The notes under the pieces were generated by a model, which searched no databases, was not told the origin of the DNA, and saw only the letters and a program-made list of their open reading frames with translations. This document shows, piece after piece, positions 18,751-28,237 of a stretch of DNA of 64,000 nucleotides; positions within the stretch are counted from its first letter, which is position 1; every line of letters starts with the position of its first letter. The stretch covers positions 124,001 to 188,000 of the forward strand of contig NZ_FOGB01000003.1 of assembly GCF_900111095.1 (NCBI RefSeq), given 5' to 3'. A program made the position numbers and the translations under genes. Origin of the DNA: Amphritea atlantica. Its GTDB lineage: Bacteria > Pseudomonadota > Gammaproteobacteria > Pseudomonadales > Balneatricaceae.

Positions 18751-20142
18751 GTGACGCAGAATAATCTGATTAAATGGGATCTCGATCTGATCCGCCGCTA
18801 TGATCTGTCCGGCCCCCGATATACCTCTTACCCGACTGCAATCCAGTTTGATCCAGAGCTTTCAGCGACCGATCTGGTACACACAGGCCAGCAGACTGCG
18901 GATAACAGTGCACCGCTATCGCTGTATGTCCATATCCCCTTCTGCGCCCATGTCTGCTATTACTGCGCCTGTAACAAGGTAATCACCCGCAACCGCAAAA
19001 AGGCTCAGCCCTACCTCGACACCCTGTATAAAGAGATGGCGCAACTGTCCGGGTGGTATGCCAACGACCGTACCGTTGAACAGCTTCACTTCGGGGGTGG
19101 CACGCCGACCTTTATCAGCAACGAGCAGATGATTGAAGTGATGCAGCAACTGCGGCAGAACTTCAAATTGCTGGATGACGATTCCGGAGACTACTCTATC
19201 GAGATCGATCCCCGCGAAGTTGATCATGAAATGCTTAAAGTACTACGCGAGATCGGCTTTAACCGGGTCAGTTTCGGGGTTCAGGATATCGAGCTGAAGG
19301 TTCAGCAGGCAGTTAACCGGGTCCAGCCCGTTGAAGAGATCGCCGATGTGCTGCATGAAGCCCGTCGGCTGGGGTTCCGTTCGATCAATATTGATCTGAT
19401 CTACGGCCTGCCGCACCAGACACTGGAAAGCTTTGTCAAAACGCTGGACACTATTATCGAGCTGAGCCCTGACCGGCTCTCTGTCTTCAACTATGCCCAT
19501 ATGCCGGATCGCTTCCGTTCCCAGAGTCATATCAAAGCTGAAGACCTGCCCAGCCCGGAAACCAAACTGGCAATCCTGGAAACCACCATCAGCAAGCTCT
19601 GTGGTGCCGGCTATGTTTATATCGGTATGGATCACTTTGCCAAACCTGACGATGAGCTGGCTCTGGCGCAACAAAACGGAAAGCTTCACCGTAATTTCCA
19701 GGGATACACAACCCACAGTGATTGCGATCTGGTGGCGATGGGTGTCTCTTCCATCAGTCAGATTGGTGATGTTTACTATCAGAATGAACATGATATGGGG
19801 GCCTACACCGCAGCCGTTGAAGATCACCACTACGCCATCAAACGCGGCGTAACCCTGACCCGCGATGATCGCATCCGCCGGGCGGTTATCACCCAGTTGA
19901 TCTGTCATTTCCAGCTGCATATGGCGGATATTGAGCAACAGTTTGATATCCGTTTCTCTGAATATTTTGCCGAAGAGTTACAGGAACTGGAGCGGTTTAC
20001 TGGCGACGGTCTGATTCAACTTACTGAAAACAGTATCAAAGTCACCCCTGCCGGACGTCTGCTGATCCGTCGTATCTGCATGGCATTTGACGCCTATATT
20101 CCCAAGCAGGCACCGACTAAAGGGTATTCCCGTATCATTTGA
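18751..20142 (+). CDS. hemN: Oxygen-independent coproporphyrinogen III oxidase
   Basis: Radical-SAM enzyme that decarboxylates coproporphyrinogen III to protoporphyrinogen IX without O2, for heme synthesis under low oxygen. The [4Fe-4S]-SAM motif is HVCYYCAC (CxxxCxxC counted from FCAHVCYYC), preceded by SGPRYTSYPTA and followed by LHFGGGTPTF and INIDLIYGLPHQT. C-terminal HemN domain intact. I place the start at GTG 18751, since GTG 18739 would leave a leader of only about 11 bases after the predicted transcript start. About 463 residues, normal. Confidence 0.95.
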   Translation: MTQNNLIKWDLDLIRRYDLSGPRYTSYPTAIQFDPELSATDLVHTGQQTADNSAPLSLYVHIPFCAHVCYYCACNKVITRNRKKAQPYLDTLYKEMAQLSGWYANDRTVEQLHFGGGTPTFISNEQMIEVMQQLRQNFKLLDDDSGDYSIEIDPREVDHEMLKVLREIGFNRVSFGVQDIELKVQQAVNRVQPVEEIADVLHEARRLGFRSINIDLIYGLPHQTLESFVKTLDTIIELSPDRLSVFNYAHMPDRFRSQSHIKAEDLPSPETKLAILETTISKLCGAGYVYIGMDHFAKPDDELALAQQNGKLHRNFQGYTTHSDCDLVAMGVSSISQIGDVYYQNEHDMGAYTAAVEDHHYAIKRGVTLTRDDRIRRAVITQLICHFQLHMADIEQQFDIRFSEYFAEELQELERFTGDGLIQLTENSIKVTPAGRLLIRRICMAFDAYIPKQAPTKGYSRII

Positions 20143-20150
20143 TACGGGAA
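20127..20150. repeat. Perfect palindrome over the hemN stop codon
   Basis: TTCCCGTATCA and TGATACGGGAA form an 11-bp inverted repeat with a TT centre; the hemN stop TGA (20140-20142) is part of the second arm. No T-run follows, so it is not a standard terminator; it could be an mRNA-stabilising hairpin or a protein site before fnr. Confidence 0.7.
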
Positions 20151-20229
20151 ATACTTCACCCTGTTGACGATTTAGTAGATAATCACTGACAAGCAAAGTC
20201 AAACAACATAACGAAAACAGGACATAGTT

Positions 20230-21009
20230 ATGGGCAACCATAAGGCATCTGAAGGGAAATTACATAGTTTGAGGCAGGTTCATTGCTCCACGTGCAGCCT
20301 GAGTTCATTATGTTTACCCGTGTCCCTGAATATGACAGAGATGGACCGGCTGGACGATATTATCGATAAGAGCAGGCCGCTGAAAAAAGGTGAGCACCTA
20401 TTCCATCAGGGTGAGCCCTTCTCCTCTGTCTACGCGATTCGTGCCGGTACGATAAAAACATACACCCTCACCAATGAGGGAGAGGAGCAGATTACCGGCT
20501 TCTACTTCCCCGGTGAAATGGTGGGCATGAGTGGCTTTGATAGCGAACAGTATCCTGTTTCAGCAAAAATGCTGGAAACCACAACCGTTTGTGAAATTCC
20601 ATTCGAACGACTCGATGAACTGTCCGGACAGATGCCAGAACTGCGCCGTCAGATATTGCGGACACTGAGTAAAGAGATCCGTGATGATCAGCAGATGATG
20701 CTGCTCCTGAGTAAGAAGAATGCAGAGCAGCGGGTCGCGACGTTCCTGGTCAAGCTATCCACCCGCTTTAAAGCGCGCGGTTACTCAGCCACCCATTTCC
20801 GTCTGTCGATGTCACGTAATGAGATCGGTAACTACCTTGGTCTGGCGGTTGAGACGGTCAGCCGTATCTTTACCCGTTTCCAGAAAATGGAGTTAGTACG
20901 GGTTGATGGTAAAGAGATCGAACTGAGCAATCTGGAAGAGATCTACAACCTGTCCGGCGAATCTGAGGATGCCGAATATTGCGACGACAAGTCCTGCCCG
21001 CAATCCTGA
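20230..21009 (+). CDS. fnr: FNR/ANR oxygen-sensing transcription regulator
   Basis: CRP-family regulator that holds an oxygen-labile [4Fe-4S] cluster and, when anaerobic, binds TTGAT-N4-ATCAA boxes. Cluster cysteines are Cys19, Cys22, Cys28 and Cys121, essentially the same positions as in E. coli FNR. Cyclic-nucleotide-like fold (about 40-150), dimer helix, then an HTH with recognition helix [11 protein letters not shown] (the Glu-Ser-Arg set that reads FNR boxes). 259 residues. It follows hemN and the whole cco block, whose promoters carry matching boxes. Confidence 0.95.
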   Translation: MGNHKASEGKLHSLRQVHCSTCSLSSLCLPVSLNMTEMDRLDDIIDKSRPLKKGEHLFHQGEPFSSVYAIRAGTIKTYTLTNEGEEQITGFYFPGEMVGMSGFDSEQYPVSAKMLETTTVCEIPFERLDELSGQMPELRRQILRTLSKEIRDDQQMMLLLSKKNAEQRVATFLVKLSTRFKARGYSATHFRLSMSRNEIGNYLGLAVETVSRIFTRFQKMELVRVDGKEIELSNLEEIYNLSGESEDAEYCDDKSCPQS

Positions 21010-21025
21010 TCTTATGTTTGAGTTG

Positions 21026-21060
21026 AAAAATACCCGCCCACTGCGCGGGTATTATTTTTA
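21026..21060 (+). terminator. Terminator after fnr
   Basis: AATACCCGC pairs with GCGGGTATT around CCACTGC, followed by ATTTTTA. Confidence 0.85.
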
Positions 21061-21087
21061 TAGTCCCAGTGTTTTAAGGAACCCCTG

Positions 21088-21630
21088 ATGAGTTTCGATG
21101 AATGTTATATCAAGTCCGTTATGCGCACCATTCCGGACTGGCCAGAACCCGGAGTAATGTTCAGAGATATCACCCCGCTGTTTAAAGACCCGAAAGCGTT
21201 ACGGATGATTGCGGACTCATTCATTCAGCGCTACATCGACACCGAAGTGACGCATATCGCCAGTATTGATGCCCGCGGCTTCCTGTTCGGCTCCATTATG
21301 GCTTACCAGCTGAATATTCCGCTGGTACTGGTACGTAAGAAAGGCAAACTTCCCGGCAAGACTATTCATCGGGAATACGCCCTTGAATACGGTACTGCCG
21401 CAGTGGAGATGCAGGTTGATGCAGTCAGCAAAGGCGATAAAGTGCTGATCTTTGATGATCTGATCGCAACCGGCGGCACCATCCTTGCGGCCAGCACGAT
21501 TATTAAAGAGCTTGGTGCCGAGGTCTATGAAGCTGCTGCACTGATCGATCTGCCCGACCTCAAAGGCTCAGAACTGATTCAACAAGCAGGCATCCCGGTA
21601 TACACCCTGCTGGCCTACGAAGGCCTGTGA
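21088..21630 (+). CDS. apt: Adenine phosphoribosyltransferase
   Basis: Salvages adenine to AMP using PRPP, in the cytosol. 180 residues with the APT pattern: IPDWPEPGVMFRDITPL at the N-terminus, RGFLFG, and the PRPP-binding loop VLIFDDLIATGGT. Own small unit between the fnr terminator and rdgC; downstream (21638-21663) a hairpin CGGGGAC/GTCCCCG without T-run may mark its end. Confidence 0.95.
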   Translation: MSFDECYIKSVMRTIPDWPEPGVMFRDITPLFKDPKALRMIADSFIQRYIDTEVTHIASIDARGFLFGSIMAYQLNIPLVLVRKKGKLPGKTIHREYALEYGTAAVEMQVDAVSKGDKVLIFDDLIATGGTILAASTIIKELGAEVYEAAALIDLPDLKGSELIQQAGIPVYTLLAYEGL

Positions 21631-21803
21631 TCTCCCGTCGGGGACTCTGCAAACAGGGTCCCCGGCTGACAACAGAGCTGGTCACACAACCGGTTCCCCC
21701 TGGCTGCGCTGACAACGAATAACTTCAGATCAATCCTGTTCGCACGTCGTATATCTCTTTACAATAGCCTCTCTTTTTTTATCTGTTATTAAGGGCTCAT
21801 CTT

Positions 21804-22718
21804 ATGTGGTTCAAAAATGCCATCGTTTACCGTTTCACACAGCCGTTCAGCTATACCCCCGAAGCCCTTGAAGAGAAACTCAGCGAAAAAGCCTTTACCC
21901 CCTGCGGCAGCCAGGAACTCAGCCGTTTTGGCTGGGTCAGCCCCAGTAGTGGGCTGTCCGACATGCTGGTACATGCCGGCAACGGATTTATGCTGATCGC
22001 GGCGCAGAAAGAGGACAAGATCATTCCCACCCAGGTTATCCGTCAGCAACTGGATAACCGGGTAAAACTGATCGAAGATGAACAGGCCCGGAAAGTTTAT
22101 AAGAAGGAAAAGGACCAGCTTAAAGATGAGATTGTGCTGGACTTGCTACCCCGTGCGTTCAGTAAATTTCAGACAACCTGGGCGCTGATCGCACCACAGC
22201 AGAATCTGCTGATTGTGGATGCCAGCAGCCATAAACGGGCGGAAGAGCTGCTGAGCCATCTGCGCAGCCTGCTGGGCTCTCTGCCGGTTGTTCTGCCTGA
22301 TGTAAACCAATCCCCCTCTGCCATCATGTCTCACTGGCTGGAGAAGCCTGAGGAGCGTTACACCGGGCTTACCCCACTGGATGAGTGTGAACTGCGGGAC
22401 AGTGCAGTAGAAACCGGTATCATTCGCTGTAAAGGGCAGGATCTTGACAGCGATGAAATTCGCCATCACCTGGAGGCCGGTAAGCGGGTCGTAAAACTGG
22501 CACTGGAATGGCAGGAAAGCCTCAACTTTATACTCCAGGATGACCTGTGCATTAAACGTATTAAACTGTCCGACCAGTTGAAAGAGAAACTCGATCAGGA
22601 CAGCCCTGATGAGGCGTTTGCCCAGTTTGATGCAGAGTTTGTTCAGATGTCACTGGAGCTGACCCGCCTTGTTCCGGCTCTGATAGATGCGTTTGGCGGT
22701 GAAGCTCAGCGTCCCTGA
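21804..22718 (+). CDS. rdgC: Recombination-associated protein RdgC
   Basis: Ring-forming DNA-binding protein that modulates RecA in recombination and replication. 304 residues, standard length. Recognised by MWFKNAIVYRFTQPF, the FGWVSP block, EDKIIPTQVIRQ and the C-terminal SPDEAFAQFDAEFVQMSLELTRL stretch (positions about 265-290). A TACAAT at 21760 may be its -10; the -35 is weak. Single gene. Confidence 0.95.
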   Translation: MWFKNAIVYRFTQPFSYTPEALEEKLSEKAFTPCGSQELSRFGWVSPSSGLSDMLVHAGNGFMLIAAQKEDKIIPTQVIRQQLDNRVKLIEDEQARKVYKKEKDQLKDEIVLDLLPRAFSKFQTTWALIAPQQNLLIVDASSHKRAEELLSHLRSLLGSLPVVLPDVNQSPSAIMSHWLEKPEERYTGLTPLDECELRDSAVETGIIRCKGQDLDSDEIRHHLEAGKRVVKLALEWQESLNFILQDDLCIKRIKLSDQLKEKLDQDSPDEAFAQFDAEFVQMSLELTRLVPALIDAFGGEAQRP

Positions 22719-22740
22719 ACAACCGTCTGAGAAAAACCAG

Positions 22741-22765
22741 CGCCACTGCCCTGAAAGCAGTGGCG
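22741..22765. repeat. GC-rich hairpin between rdgC and queE
   Basis: CGCCACTGC and GCAGTGGCG form a perfect 9-bp stem with a 7-base loop. There is no T-run on the plus strand, so it is at best a weak terminator for rdgC. Confidence 0.55.
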
Positions 22766-22849
22766 TTACCCTCAGCTGAATCAGATACATTACAATTTAA
22801 ACCCGGGAAGCCCTCAGACTCCCTCCATACAGCAGATCAGGACCCTTCA

Positions 22850-23500
22850 GTGAGTAAGATTTACAGTGTCAAAGAGATGTTCTATACCCTTCAGGGTGAA
22901 GGTGCCCAGGCGGGACGGCCAGCCGTATTTTGTCGTTTCACCGGCTGCAACCTCTGGTCTGGCCGTGAGCAGGACCGGAGTAAAGCGGTGTGTGATTTCT
23001 GCGATACCGACTTTATTGGCACTGATGGTCAGAATGGCGGTAAATTTCAATCAGCTGAGGCCCTGGTAGCCGCGATAAGAGGTTTCTGGCCCACGGGTAA
23101 GGAAACCACCCAGGGGCGTCCATACGTTGTGTGTACCGGCGGTGAGCCCCTGCTGCAGTTAGACCAGCCGCTGATCGATGCGCTACATCAACAGGGTTTC
23201 GAGGTTGCGGTAGAAACCAATGGGACCCTGCCGGTCCCCGAAGCGGTCGACTGGATCTGCGTCAGTCCGAAAGCAGATGCTGCACTTATTCAACAGAGTG
23301 GCGATGAGCTGAAACTGGTGTACCCGCAACCCCTCGCACAGCCAGAACAGTTTATACACCTGCCGTTTAAACACTTCTATCTGCAACCGATGGACGGCCC
23401 CATGCAACGCATCCACACCCAGGACTGTATTCGTTACTGTCTCGCCAATCCCCAGTGGAAACTCAGTCTTCAGACCCACAAATTACTTGGCATTGACTAA
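22850..23500 (+). CDS. queE: 7-carboxy-7-deazaguanine synthase QueE
   Basis: Radical-SAM enzyme of the queuosine/preQ0 pathway; ring-contracts 6-carboxytetrahydropterin to 7-carboxy-7-deazaguanine. The cluster motif is the proteobacterial CX14CX2C type (first Cys in TGCNLWSG, then CDFC), with SVKEMFYTLQGEG before it and VCTGGEPLLQ after. The start is GTG 22850, with CAGGA seven bases upstream; the frame is open further left but that part has no family similarity. 216 residues. Its 3' end overlaps the convergent carrier gene by 18 bases. No queC or queD nearby. Confidence 0.93.
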   Translation: MSKIYSVKEMFYTLQGEGAQAGRPAVFCRFTGCNLWSGREQDRSKAVCDFCDTDFIGTDGQNGGKFQSAEALVAAIRGFWPTGKETTQGRPYVVCTGGEPLLQLDQPLIDALHQQGFEVAVETNGTLPVPEAVDWICVSPKADAALIQQSGDELKLVYPQPLAQPEQFIHLPFKHFYLQPMDGPMQRIHTQDCIRYCLANPQWKLSLQTHKLLGID

Positions 23501-24373
23501 CACAGCCCGCAGCCTCGCTGGGCTGTTGCGCCAGACAACCAACATAACCGCCGGCACCTGCATCAGGATGCCATACAGCAGTACCGCCAGTGACATCTCC
23601 GGTTGTTGTAAAATCGCACCAGTTACCATCAATGCGGTTCCGGCATTCTGGATCCCGGTTTCAATACCCAGCGTCAAAGCAGTTTCCGTGTTCAGTCGCA
23701 ACAGATAACGGGCGATCAGCACCGCAAACACCATTGCACTGCTGGCCAGCAACAGAATTGCAGGACTGAGCAACGGCATTAGCTGTGGTAGTGCTGTACG
23801 GTTTGCCCAGCTTATCATCAGCACCACTACACACATAAAGACCAGTGCGACCACTTTCATCGGCCGCTGAAGCTGATAGCACAACCGTGGCCAGCGGTGG
23901 TTTACACCAACCCCTATCGCAACCGGTAACAGAGTTACCATCACCAGTTTCATAATGGTGCTGACCAGCGGTAGCTGTACCATTACGCCACTGCCCAGAA
24001 AGTGCTCCAGAGTGATCCAGGTAAACCACGGCAGCGTAAAAGGGATGATAAGGCTGGTGATCGCAGTAAGCGAAATAGACAGGGCAGTATCAGCACGACA
24101 GAGGTAGGTAATCATATTCGAGGTCGCCCCACCGGGGGCAAAAGAGACAATCAGCAGGCCCGCAGCCAGCATCGCAGGCAGGTGTAAAGCCGTCACCACC
24201 AGCCAGGCGAGTAAAGGCAGAAACAGAAGCTGCAACACAACGCCGGTAATAATTGCCACTGGCCGATGCCGCAGCGAAAAAAAGTCACCCGGTCTGAGAG
24301 TCAGCCCCATACCCAGCATAATAATAAATAGCGCGATAGGTAATAATAGCGAAAGTGCATTGCCACCCTCCAT
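23483..24373 (-). CDS. Bile acid:sodium symporter (BASS) family transporter
   Basis: Membrane carrier with about ten TM helices in two inverted halves. BASS-family signs: MLGMGLTLRPGDF near the start and SFAPGGATSNMITYL, the GG-xxSN motif that forms the Na+ site. Substrate unknown; bacterial members move organic anions or pantoate-like acids, not necessarily bile acids. I use ATG 24373 because GGAG precedes it; ATG 24388 is also in frame. It converges on queE. Confidence 0.85.
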   Translation of the reverse strand: MEGGNALSLLLPIALFIIMLGMGLTLRPGDFFSLRHRPVAIITGVVLQLLFLPLLAWLVVTALHLPAMLAAGLLIVSFAPGGATSNMITYLCRADTALSISLTAITSLIIPFTLPWFTWITLEHFLGSGVMVQLPLVSTIMKLVMVTLLPVAIGVGVNHRWPRLCYQLQRPMKVVALVFMCVVVLMISWANRTALPQLMPLLSPAILLLASSAMVFAVLIARYLLRLNTETALTLGIETGIQNAGTALMVTGAILQQPEMSLAVLLYGILMQVPAVMLVVWRNSPARLRAVLVNAK

Positions 24374-24804
24374 GCAGGAAGACTCCATCAGATAGTTTCA
24401 GAAAGGGCTATAGTAGGGTGCAGAACCACCTAACACAACTGCCGGATAACAGAGAACTAAAGGGCTGTCTCAATCTACCCACATAAGTTGTGGATAACAT
24501 TGTGGGTACCCTCACATTACCCCTCCGGATGACCCGGTTTTTCACCGATCCCTATAATATGGTTATTTTTTGAACAGATGTTTTTATTGTTATTTATCAA
24601 TTACTTATAAACTTTTGATCTGAATCAAATTAATAATTTATCCAACTTATCCAAGAAGTGTTTCAATTCCGCGTCGTTACTGTGACTGATAAAAGTCAAC
24701 CTGTTTTTTGAAAAAAATATTTATAAAAAGTGCCTTGCAACTGGCCTATTCGATCGGTTCCCCTTAACATATCGACCTCGTAAAGAACCGGACTCTTTTG
24801 AACC
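24374..24804. other. 431-bp AT-rich intergenic region with FNR box and DnaA-type 9-mers
   Basis: Divergent gap between the BASS carrier and the CDF transporter, with no plausible gene. It holds a consensus DnaA box on the minus strand (TGTGGATAA, 24489-24497), two directly adjacent near-boxes TTATCCAAC and TTATCCAAG (24638-24655), a TATAAT (24553-24558), a GGGTACCC palindrome and a perfect FNR box (listed separately). Much of 24560-24730 is very AT-rich. Its job is not clear. Confidence 0.6.
24615..24628 (+). promoter_or_regulatory. FNR/ANR box in the BASS/CDF intergenic region
   Basis: TTGATCTGAATCAA is a perfect FNR match, 177 bases before the CDF gene and 241 bases before the divergent BASS gene. 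No -10 at the expected distance is convincing on either strand, so the target promoter is uncertain and repression is possible. Confidence 0.72.
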
Positions 24805-25968
24805 ATGTCAGAAACCCGCAGTAATCAGTCACAGGCCCAGCGCATTACCATTATTGGTTCAGTTATCGATACTGTTCTCGGAGTGCTTAAAATCGTCTTC
24901 GGCATGCTGTCTCACTCCAGTGCGCTGATCGCCGACGGCATCCATTCGCTTTCAGACCTGCTAACCGATTTTCTGGTGGTCTGGATCATCAGGTATTCCC
25001 ACCAGGAACCAGACGATGAGCATCCCTGGGGACATGCACGATTCGAAACTATCGGTACCGTAATTCTCGGCTGCATTCTGATCGCCGTTGCCGGTGCAAT
25101 GGCCTATGAGAGCCTGCTGACACTGATCCGCGCCGAAGTAGTTCAGCTGCCAGAGTGGCCCGCACTGGTGATCGCCGCAATCTCGGTATTGGCGAAGGAG
25201 GCGATATTTCGCTACACACTCACCGTCGGTAAGCGGATCAAATCCGACCTGATTATCGCCAATGCCTGGCATAGCCGAACCGATGCTTTCTCCTCTATTG
25301 TGGTATTTTTCGGCGTTGCCGGGGCGATGGCAGGCCTCGCCTGGCTGGATTCTGTTGCCGCCATCGGAGTAGCATTGATTATCGCGAAAGTTGGCTGGGA
25401 CCTGACCTGGAAAAGCATTCTGGAACTGGTGGATACCGCCCTGCCGGAAGAACAAACGCAAGCCTATACCGACGTCATTATGGGGGTTGAGGGGATACTC
25501 AGCGTCCACAGTTTCAAAAGCCGCAGTATGGGCAGCCAGAGCCTGCTGGAGATGCATCTGCAGGTTGCCCCTCACCTGAGTGCCTCAGAAGGACACTATA
25601 TCGGTGATAAAGCGGTGCTAAGGCTGATGAAAAAGTTTGAAGATATCGGCCATATCATCTTCCATATCGATACCTACGATGACGAAGAGGAGTTTGATAA
25701 CTCAACCAGCCTGCCCGTCAGAACCGAGATCAGTGGCATCCTATGGGAACTGCTTGAGCAAACGGGTCACCCGCAACTGGGGATCAGCCGTCTGGCGCTC
25801 TATTACCGCAGAGATTCAGTTGAGATCGAACTGATGCTGCTTGATACCCCCACTAACCAGCAGATCGATATGAAGCAGCTGGAAACAGAACTGGACAGGC
25901 TGTTCCGGCAATACAGATGGTTCAGAAGTATCCGTCTGTGGCAGGGATACCAACCTCCAAAACTGTAG
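24805..25968 (+). CDS. Cation diffusion facilitator (CDF) metal exporter, FieF/MamM-like
   Basis: Inner-membrane proton-coupled exporter of divalent metals (Zn, Fe, Mn or Co). Six TM helices with the family metal motifs: HSSALIADGIHSLSDLLTD (HxxxD-type site in helix 2) and the helix 5 HSRTDAFSS site, then a cytoplasmic C-terminal domain (about residues 205-300). At 387 residues it is longer than FieF (300): about 85 extra C-terminal residues with a beta-alpha pattern follow the usual domain and I do not recognise them. Metal specificity cannot be assigned. Confidence 0.88.
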   Translation: MSETRSNQSQAQRITIIGSVIDTVLGVLKIVFGMLSHSSALIADGIHSLSDLLTDFLVVWIIRYSHQEPDDEHPWGHARFETIGTVILGCILIAVAGAMAYESLLTLIRAEVVQLPEWPALVIAAISVLAKEAIFRYTLTVGKRIKSDLIIANAWHSRTDAFSSIVVFFGVAGAMAGLAWLDSVAAIGVALIIAKVGWDLTWKSILELVDTALPEEQTQAYTDVIMGVEGILSVHSFKSRSMGSQSLLEMHLQVAPHLSASEGHYIGDKAVLRLMKKFEDIGHIIFHIDTYDDEEEFDNSTSLPVRTEISGILWELLEQTGHPQLGISRLALYYRRDSVEIELMLLDTPTNQQIDMKQLETELDRLFRQYRWFRSIRLWQGYQPPKL

Positions 25969-25983
25969 CGAACCGACTGACCG

Positions 25984-26586
25984 ATGGACTACTTGCGCCC
26001 GGCCGCTCACCACAGCGCTGAACTTGAGATCCGGAAAAGCCGCTTTATCTGTGATATCCAGCCGGTCGGTGACCGGGAGGAAGCACTACGCTTTATCGAG
26101 TCGATACGAGCCGGTCACCCGAAAGCCAACCACCACTGCTGGAGCTATATTGCCGGGGTTCCCGATGACCCTCATCAATGGAACTGCAGTGACGATGGTG
26201 AACCCAAAGGCACTGCCGGGCAGCCGATGCTCAATGTGTTGCGCCATAGTCATCTGGGCAATATCTGTGCGGTGGTCACGCGCTATTTTGGTGGCGTAAA
26301 GCTGGGTACCGGTGGCCTGGCACGGGCTTACTCTCAAAGCGTTCAGGAAGCCTTACAAACGCTACCCACCGAAGCGGTGATCGCCACCCTAACCATCACA
26401 CTGACCGCCCCTTACAACCTGACCGGAGAACTGGAGCAACTGATCAGCCAGTTTAACCTGAGTGACTGCCAGAGGCACTTTGCTTCCGAGATGCAAGTTA
26501 TTGCCAAACTAGAAGCCAACCGGTTGACCGCCTTTCAACAGGCCCTGACTCCGTTACAACACCTGATCACGCTGGCAATCAGTTAA
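25984..26586 (+). CDS. yigZ: YigZ/IMPACT family protein
   Basis: Cytosolic protein of 200 residues of the UPF0029/IMPACT family, thought to affect translation; no reaction established. Signature: IEIRKSRFICDIQPV-type start, NHHCWSYIAG, DDGEPKGTAGQPML, VVTRYFGGVKLGTGGLARAY. C-terminal DUF1949 region follows. 15 bases after the CDF gene, likely co-transcribed; its end overlaps the convergent sulP gene by 8 bases. Confidence 0.92.
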   Translation: MDYLRPAAHHSAELEIRKSRFICDIQPVGDREEALRFIESIRAGHPKANHHCWSYIAGVPDDPHQWNCSDDGEPKGTAGQPMLNVLRHSHLGNICAVVTRYFGGVKLGTGGLARAYSQSVQEALQTLPTEAVIATLTITLTAPYNLTGELEQLISQFNLSDCQRHFASEMQVIAKLEANRLTAFQQALTPLQHLITLAIS

Positions 26587-28237
26587 GTTCATCCCGAAAC
26601 ACCAGCGCATAGGCGGTTTCCAGTGCTTTACTGCGGCTCTCATGACAAAAACTCACCGGAATCAGCCCGAGAATCTTCAGCCGGCTCAATATATCCTTCA
26701 CAATAGGGTTCAGACCGATCATATGAACATCGCGCCCCAGTTCCTGAGCCTCGATAATCATATCCTCAATCGCCAGCGCCGTGGATACGTCGATCAATGG
26801 CACTCTGGAAAAGTCCAGCAGCAGAGCATCATGGGGGTGTCTCCCCTGCAGTTTGCCAGATAACCCTTTTGCCGCCGCATAGCTGACCGGGCCATCAAAC
26901 TGATAGAGAATAACGCGCCCCTGGGTTTCAGTTAGTAGCTTGCGCTCCCGTTTACTCAACCCCTCATCATTACCTGCGTGGCTGTCAATCACCCGGATGC
27001 TATCCAACTGATGGTCAGCCAGACGCTTAACCGTCACCACGTTAGCAATAAATACCCCGGCAAAAACCGCCGTCACCAGATCCACCATCACCGTCAGTAC
27101 CAGTACCAGCAGCATCAGACTGGCAACAAACAGCGGTGCCCGATGCAACCGCATCAGAAAACGCCAGTCGATAATATCCAGCCCCACTTTGATGAGGATG
27201 CCTGCCAGTACCGCATGGGGAATGTTTTCCGCCAGGGGCGCGGCACCGAGTATCACGAACACCAGTACAACCGCATGAACACTGCCAGCAATGGGTGTTT
27301 TACCGCCGGCTTTGATATTGACCACCGTACGCATCGTCGCCCCGGCACCGGGTAAACCACCAAACAGTCCGGCCACCATATTACCGATCCCCTGGCCGAT
27401 CAGCTCACGATCAGAATCATGCTGGGTTTTGGTCATATTATCGGCCACCAGCGAGGTTAACAGGGAATCGATCGAGCCCAGCACCGCGAGCATCAGTGCG
27501 GCAAACAGCATATCGCTGAGAATATCCATCGAAAACCGCGGCAGCAGTAACTCAGGTAACCCGGTGGGTATATGACCAATAATGGCCAGATCGGTATCAC
27601 CATGAAACAGCTGATAGATAACCGTGCCAAGCACCAGCGCAAGCAGGGTTGGTGGCACCACAGCCGCCAGTTTTTTAGGACAAAAGATCACCACCGCCAA
27701 CGTCACCCCACCCAATAGCAGCGCAGCAGGATCAGCATGGGTCAGATAATGGGGAATCTGCTGCAATGACTCGCCGGCACTGGCCGATGCCGGGAACCCA
27801 AACATCGGCCCCAGTTGCAGCAGGATAATGATTATTCCGATACCGGTCATAAACCCGGAGATCACCGGGAAGGGTACCAGCGTGACATATTTACCCAGTT
27901 TCAACAGACCAAACGACGTCTGCAGCAGCCCTCCCAGAATCACCACGGTAAAGGCATAAAGCGGCCCACTCTGGGGGTCCAGCGCAACAAACTGGGTGAA
28001 CACCGAGGCCATAACAACGGTCATCGGGCCGGTAGGACCCGACACCTGGCTGGGCGTCCCGCCAAACAGTGCGGCAAACAGCCCCACAAAAATGGCCCCG
28101 TAAAGACCCGCAATAGCTCCGGCACCTGAAGAGACACCAAATGCCAGCGCCAGTGGCAAAGCGACAACTGCGGCAGTTAGCCCCCCCAGCAGATCGCCTT
28201 TGATGTTATGAAAGTGCAATCCATGAATCAGCGACAT
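26579..28237 (-). CDS. SulP family anion transporter with STAS domain
   Basis: Membrane anion transporter (sulfate, bicarbonate or dicarboxylate) of the SLC26/SulP family, 552 residues. Order: about 14 hydrophobic segments (residues 15-400) with GLYGAIFVGLFAALFGGTPSQVSGPTGPM-like entry region (positions about 43-72), LFGGLPGAGATMRTVVNIKAGG, then a cytoplasmic STAS domain (about 435-545) with DALLLDFSRVPLIDVSTALAIED. Substrate cannot be read from sequence; no carbonic anhydrase is adjacent. The ATG follows AGGATTTGAG. Confidence 0.9.
   Translation of the reverse strand: MSLIHGLHFHNIKGDLLGGLTAAVVALPLALAFGVSSGAGAIAGLYGAIFVGLFAALFGGTPSQVSGPTGPMTVVMASVFTQFVALDPQSGPLYAFTVVILGGLLQTSFGLLKLGKYVTLVPFPVISGFMTGIGIIIILLQLGPMFGFPASASAGESLQQIPHYLTHADPAALLLGGVTLAVVIFCPKKLAAVVPPTLLALVLGTVIYQLFHGDTDLAIIGHIPTGLPELLLPRFSMDILSDMLFAALMLAVLGSIDSLLTSLVADNMTKTQHDSDRELIGQGIGNMVAGLFGGLPGAGATMRTVVNIKAGGKTPIAGSVHAVVLVFVILGAAPLAENIPHAVLAGILIKVGLDIIDWRFLMRLHRAPLFVASLMLLVLVLTVMVDLVTAVFAGVFIANVVTVKRLADHQLDSIRVIDSHAGNDEGLSKRERKLLTETQGRVILYQFDGPVSYAAAKGLSGKLQGRHPHDALLLDFSRVPLIDVSTALAIEDMIIEAQELGRDVHMIGLNPIVKDILSRLKILGLIPVSFCHESRSKALETAYALVFRDELN

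Noticed and set aside
20164-20183. A promoter TTGACG...GATAAT for fnr.
   Set aside because: The two hexamers are only 8 bp apart, far from the needed 16-18 bp.
24489-24655. DnaA-type boxes as a replication origin.
   Set aside because: Only one full consensus box, no dnaA, dnaN, gidA or parAB genes nearby, and the region is short.
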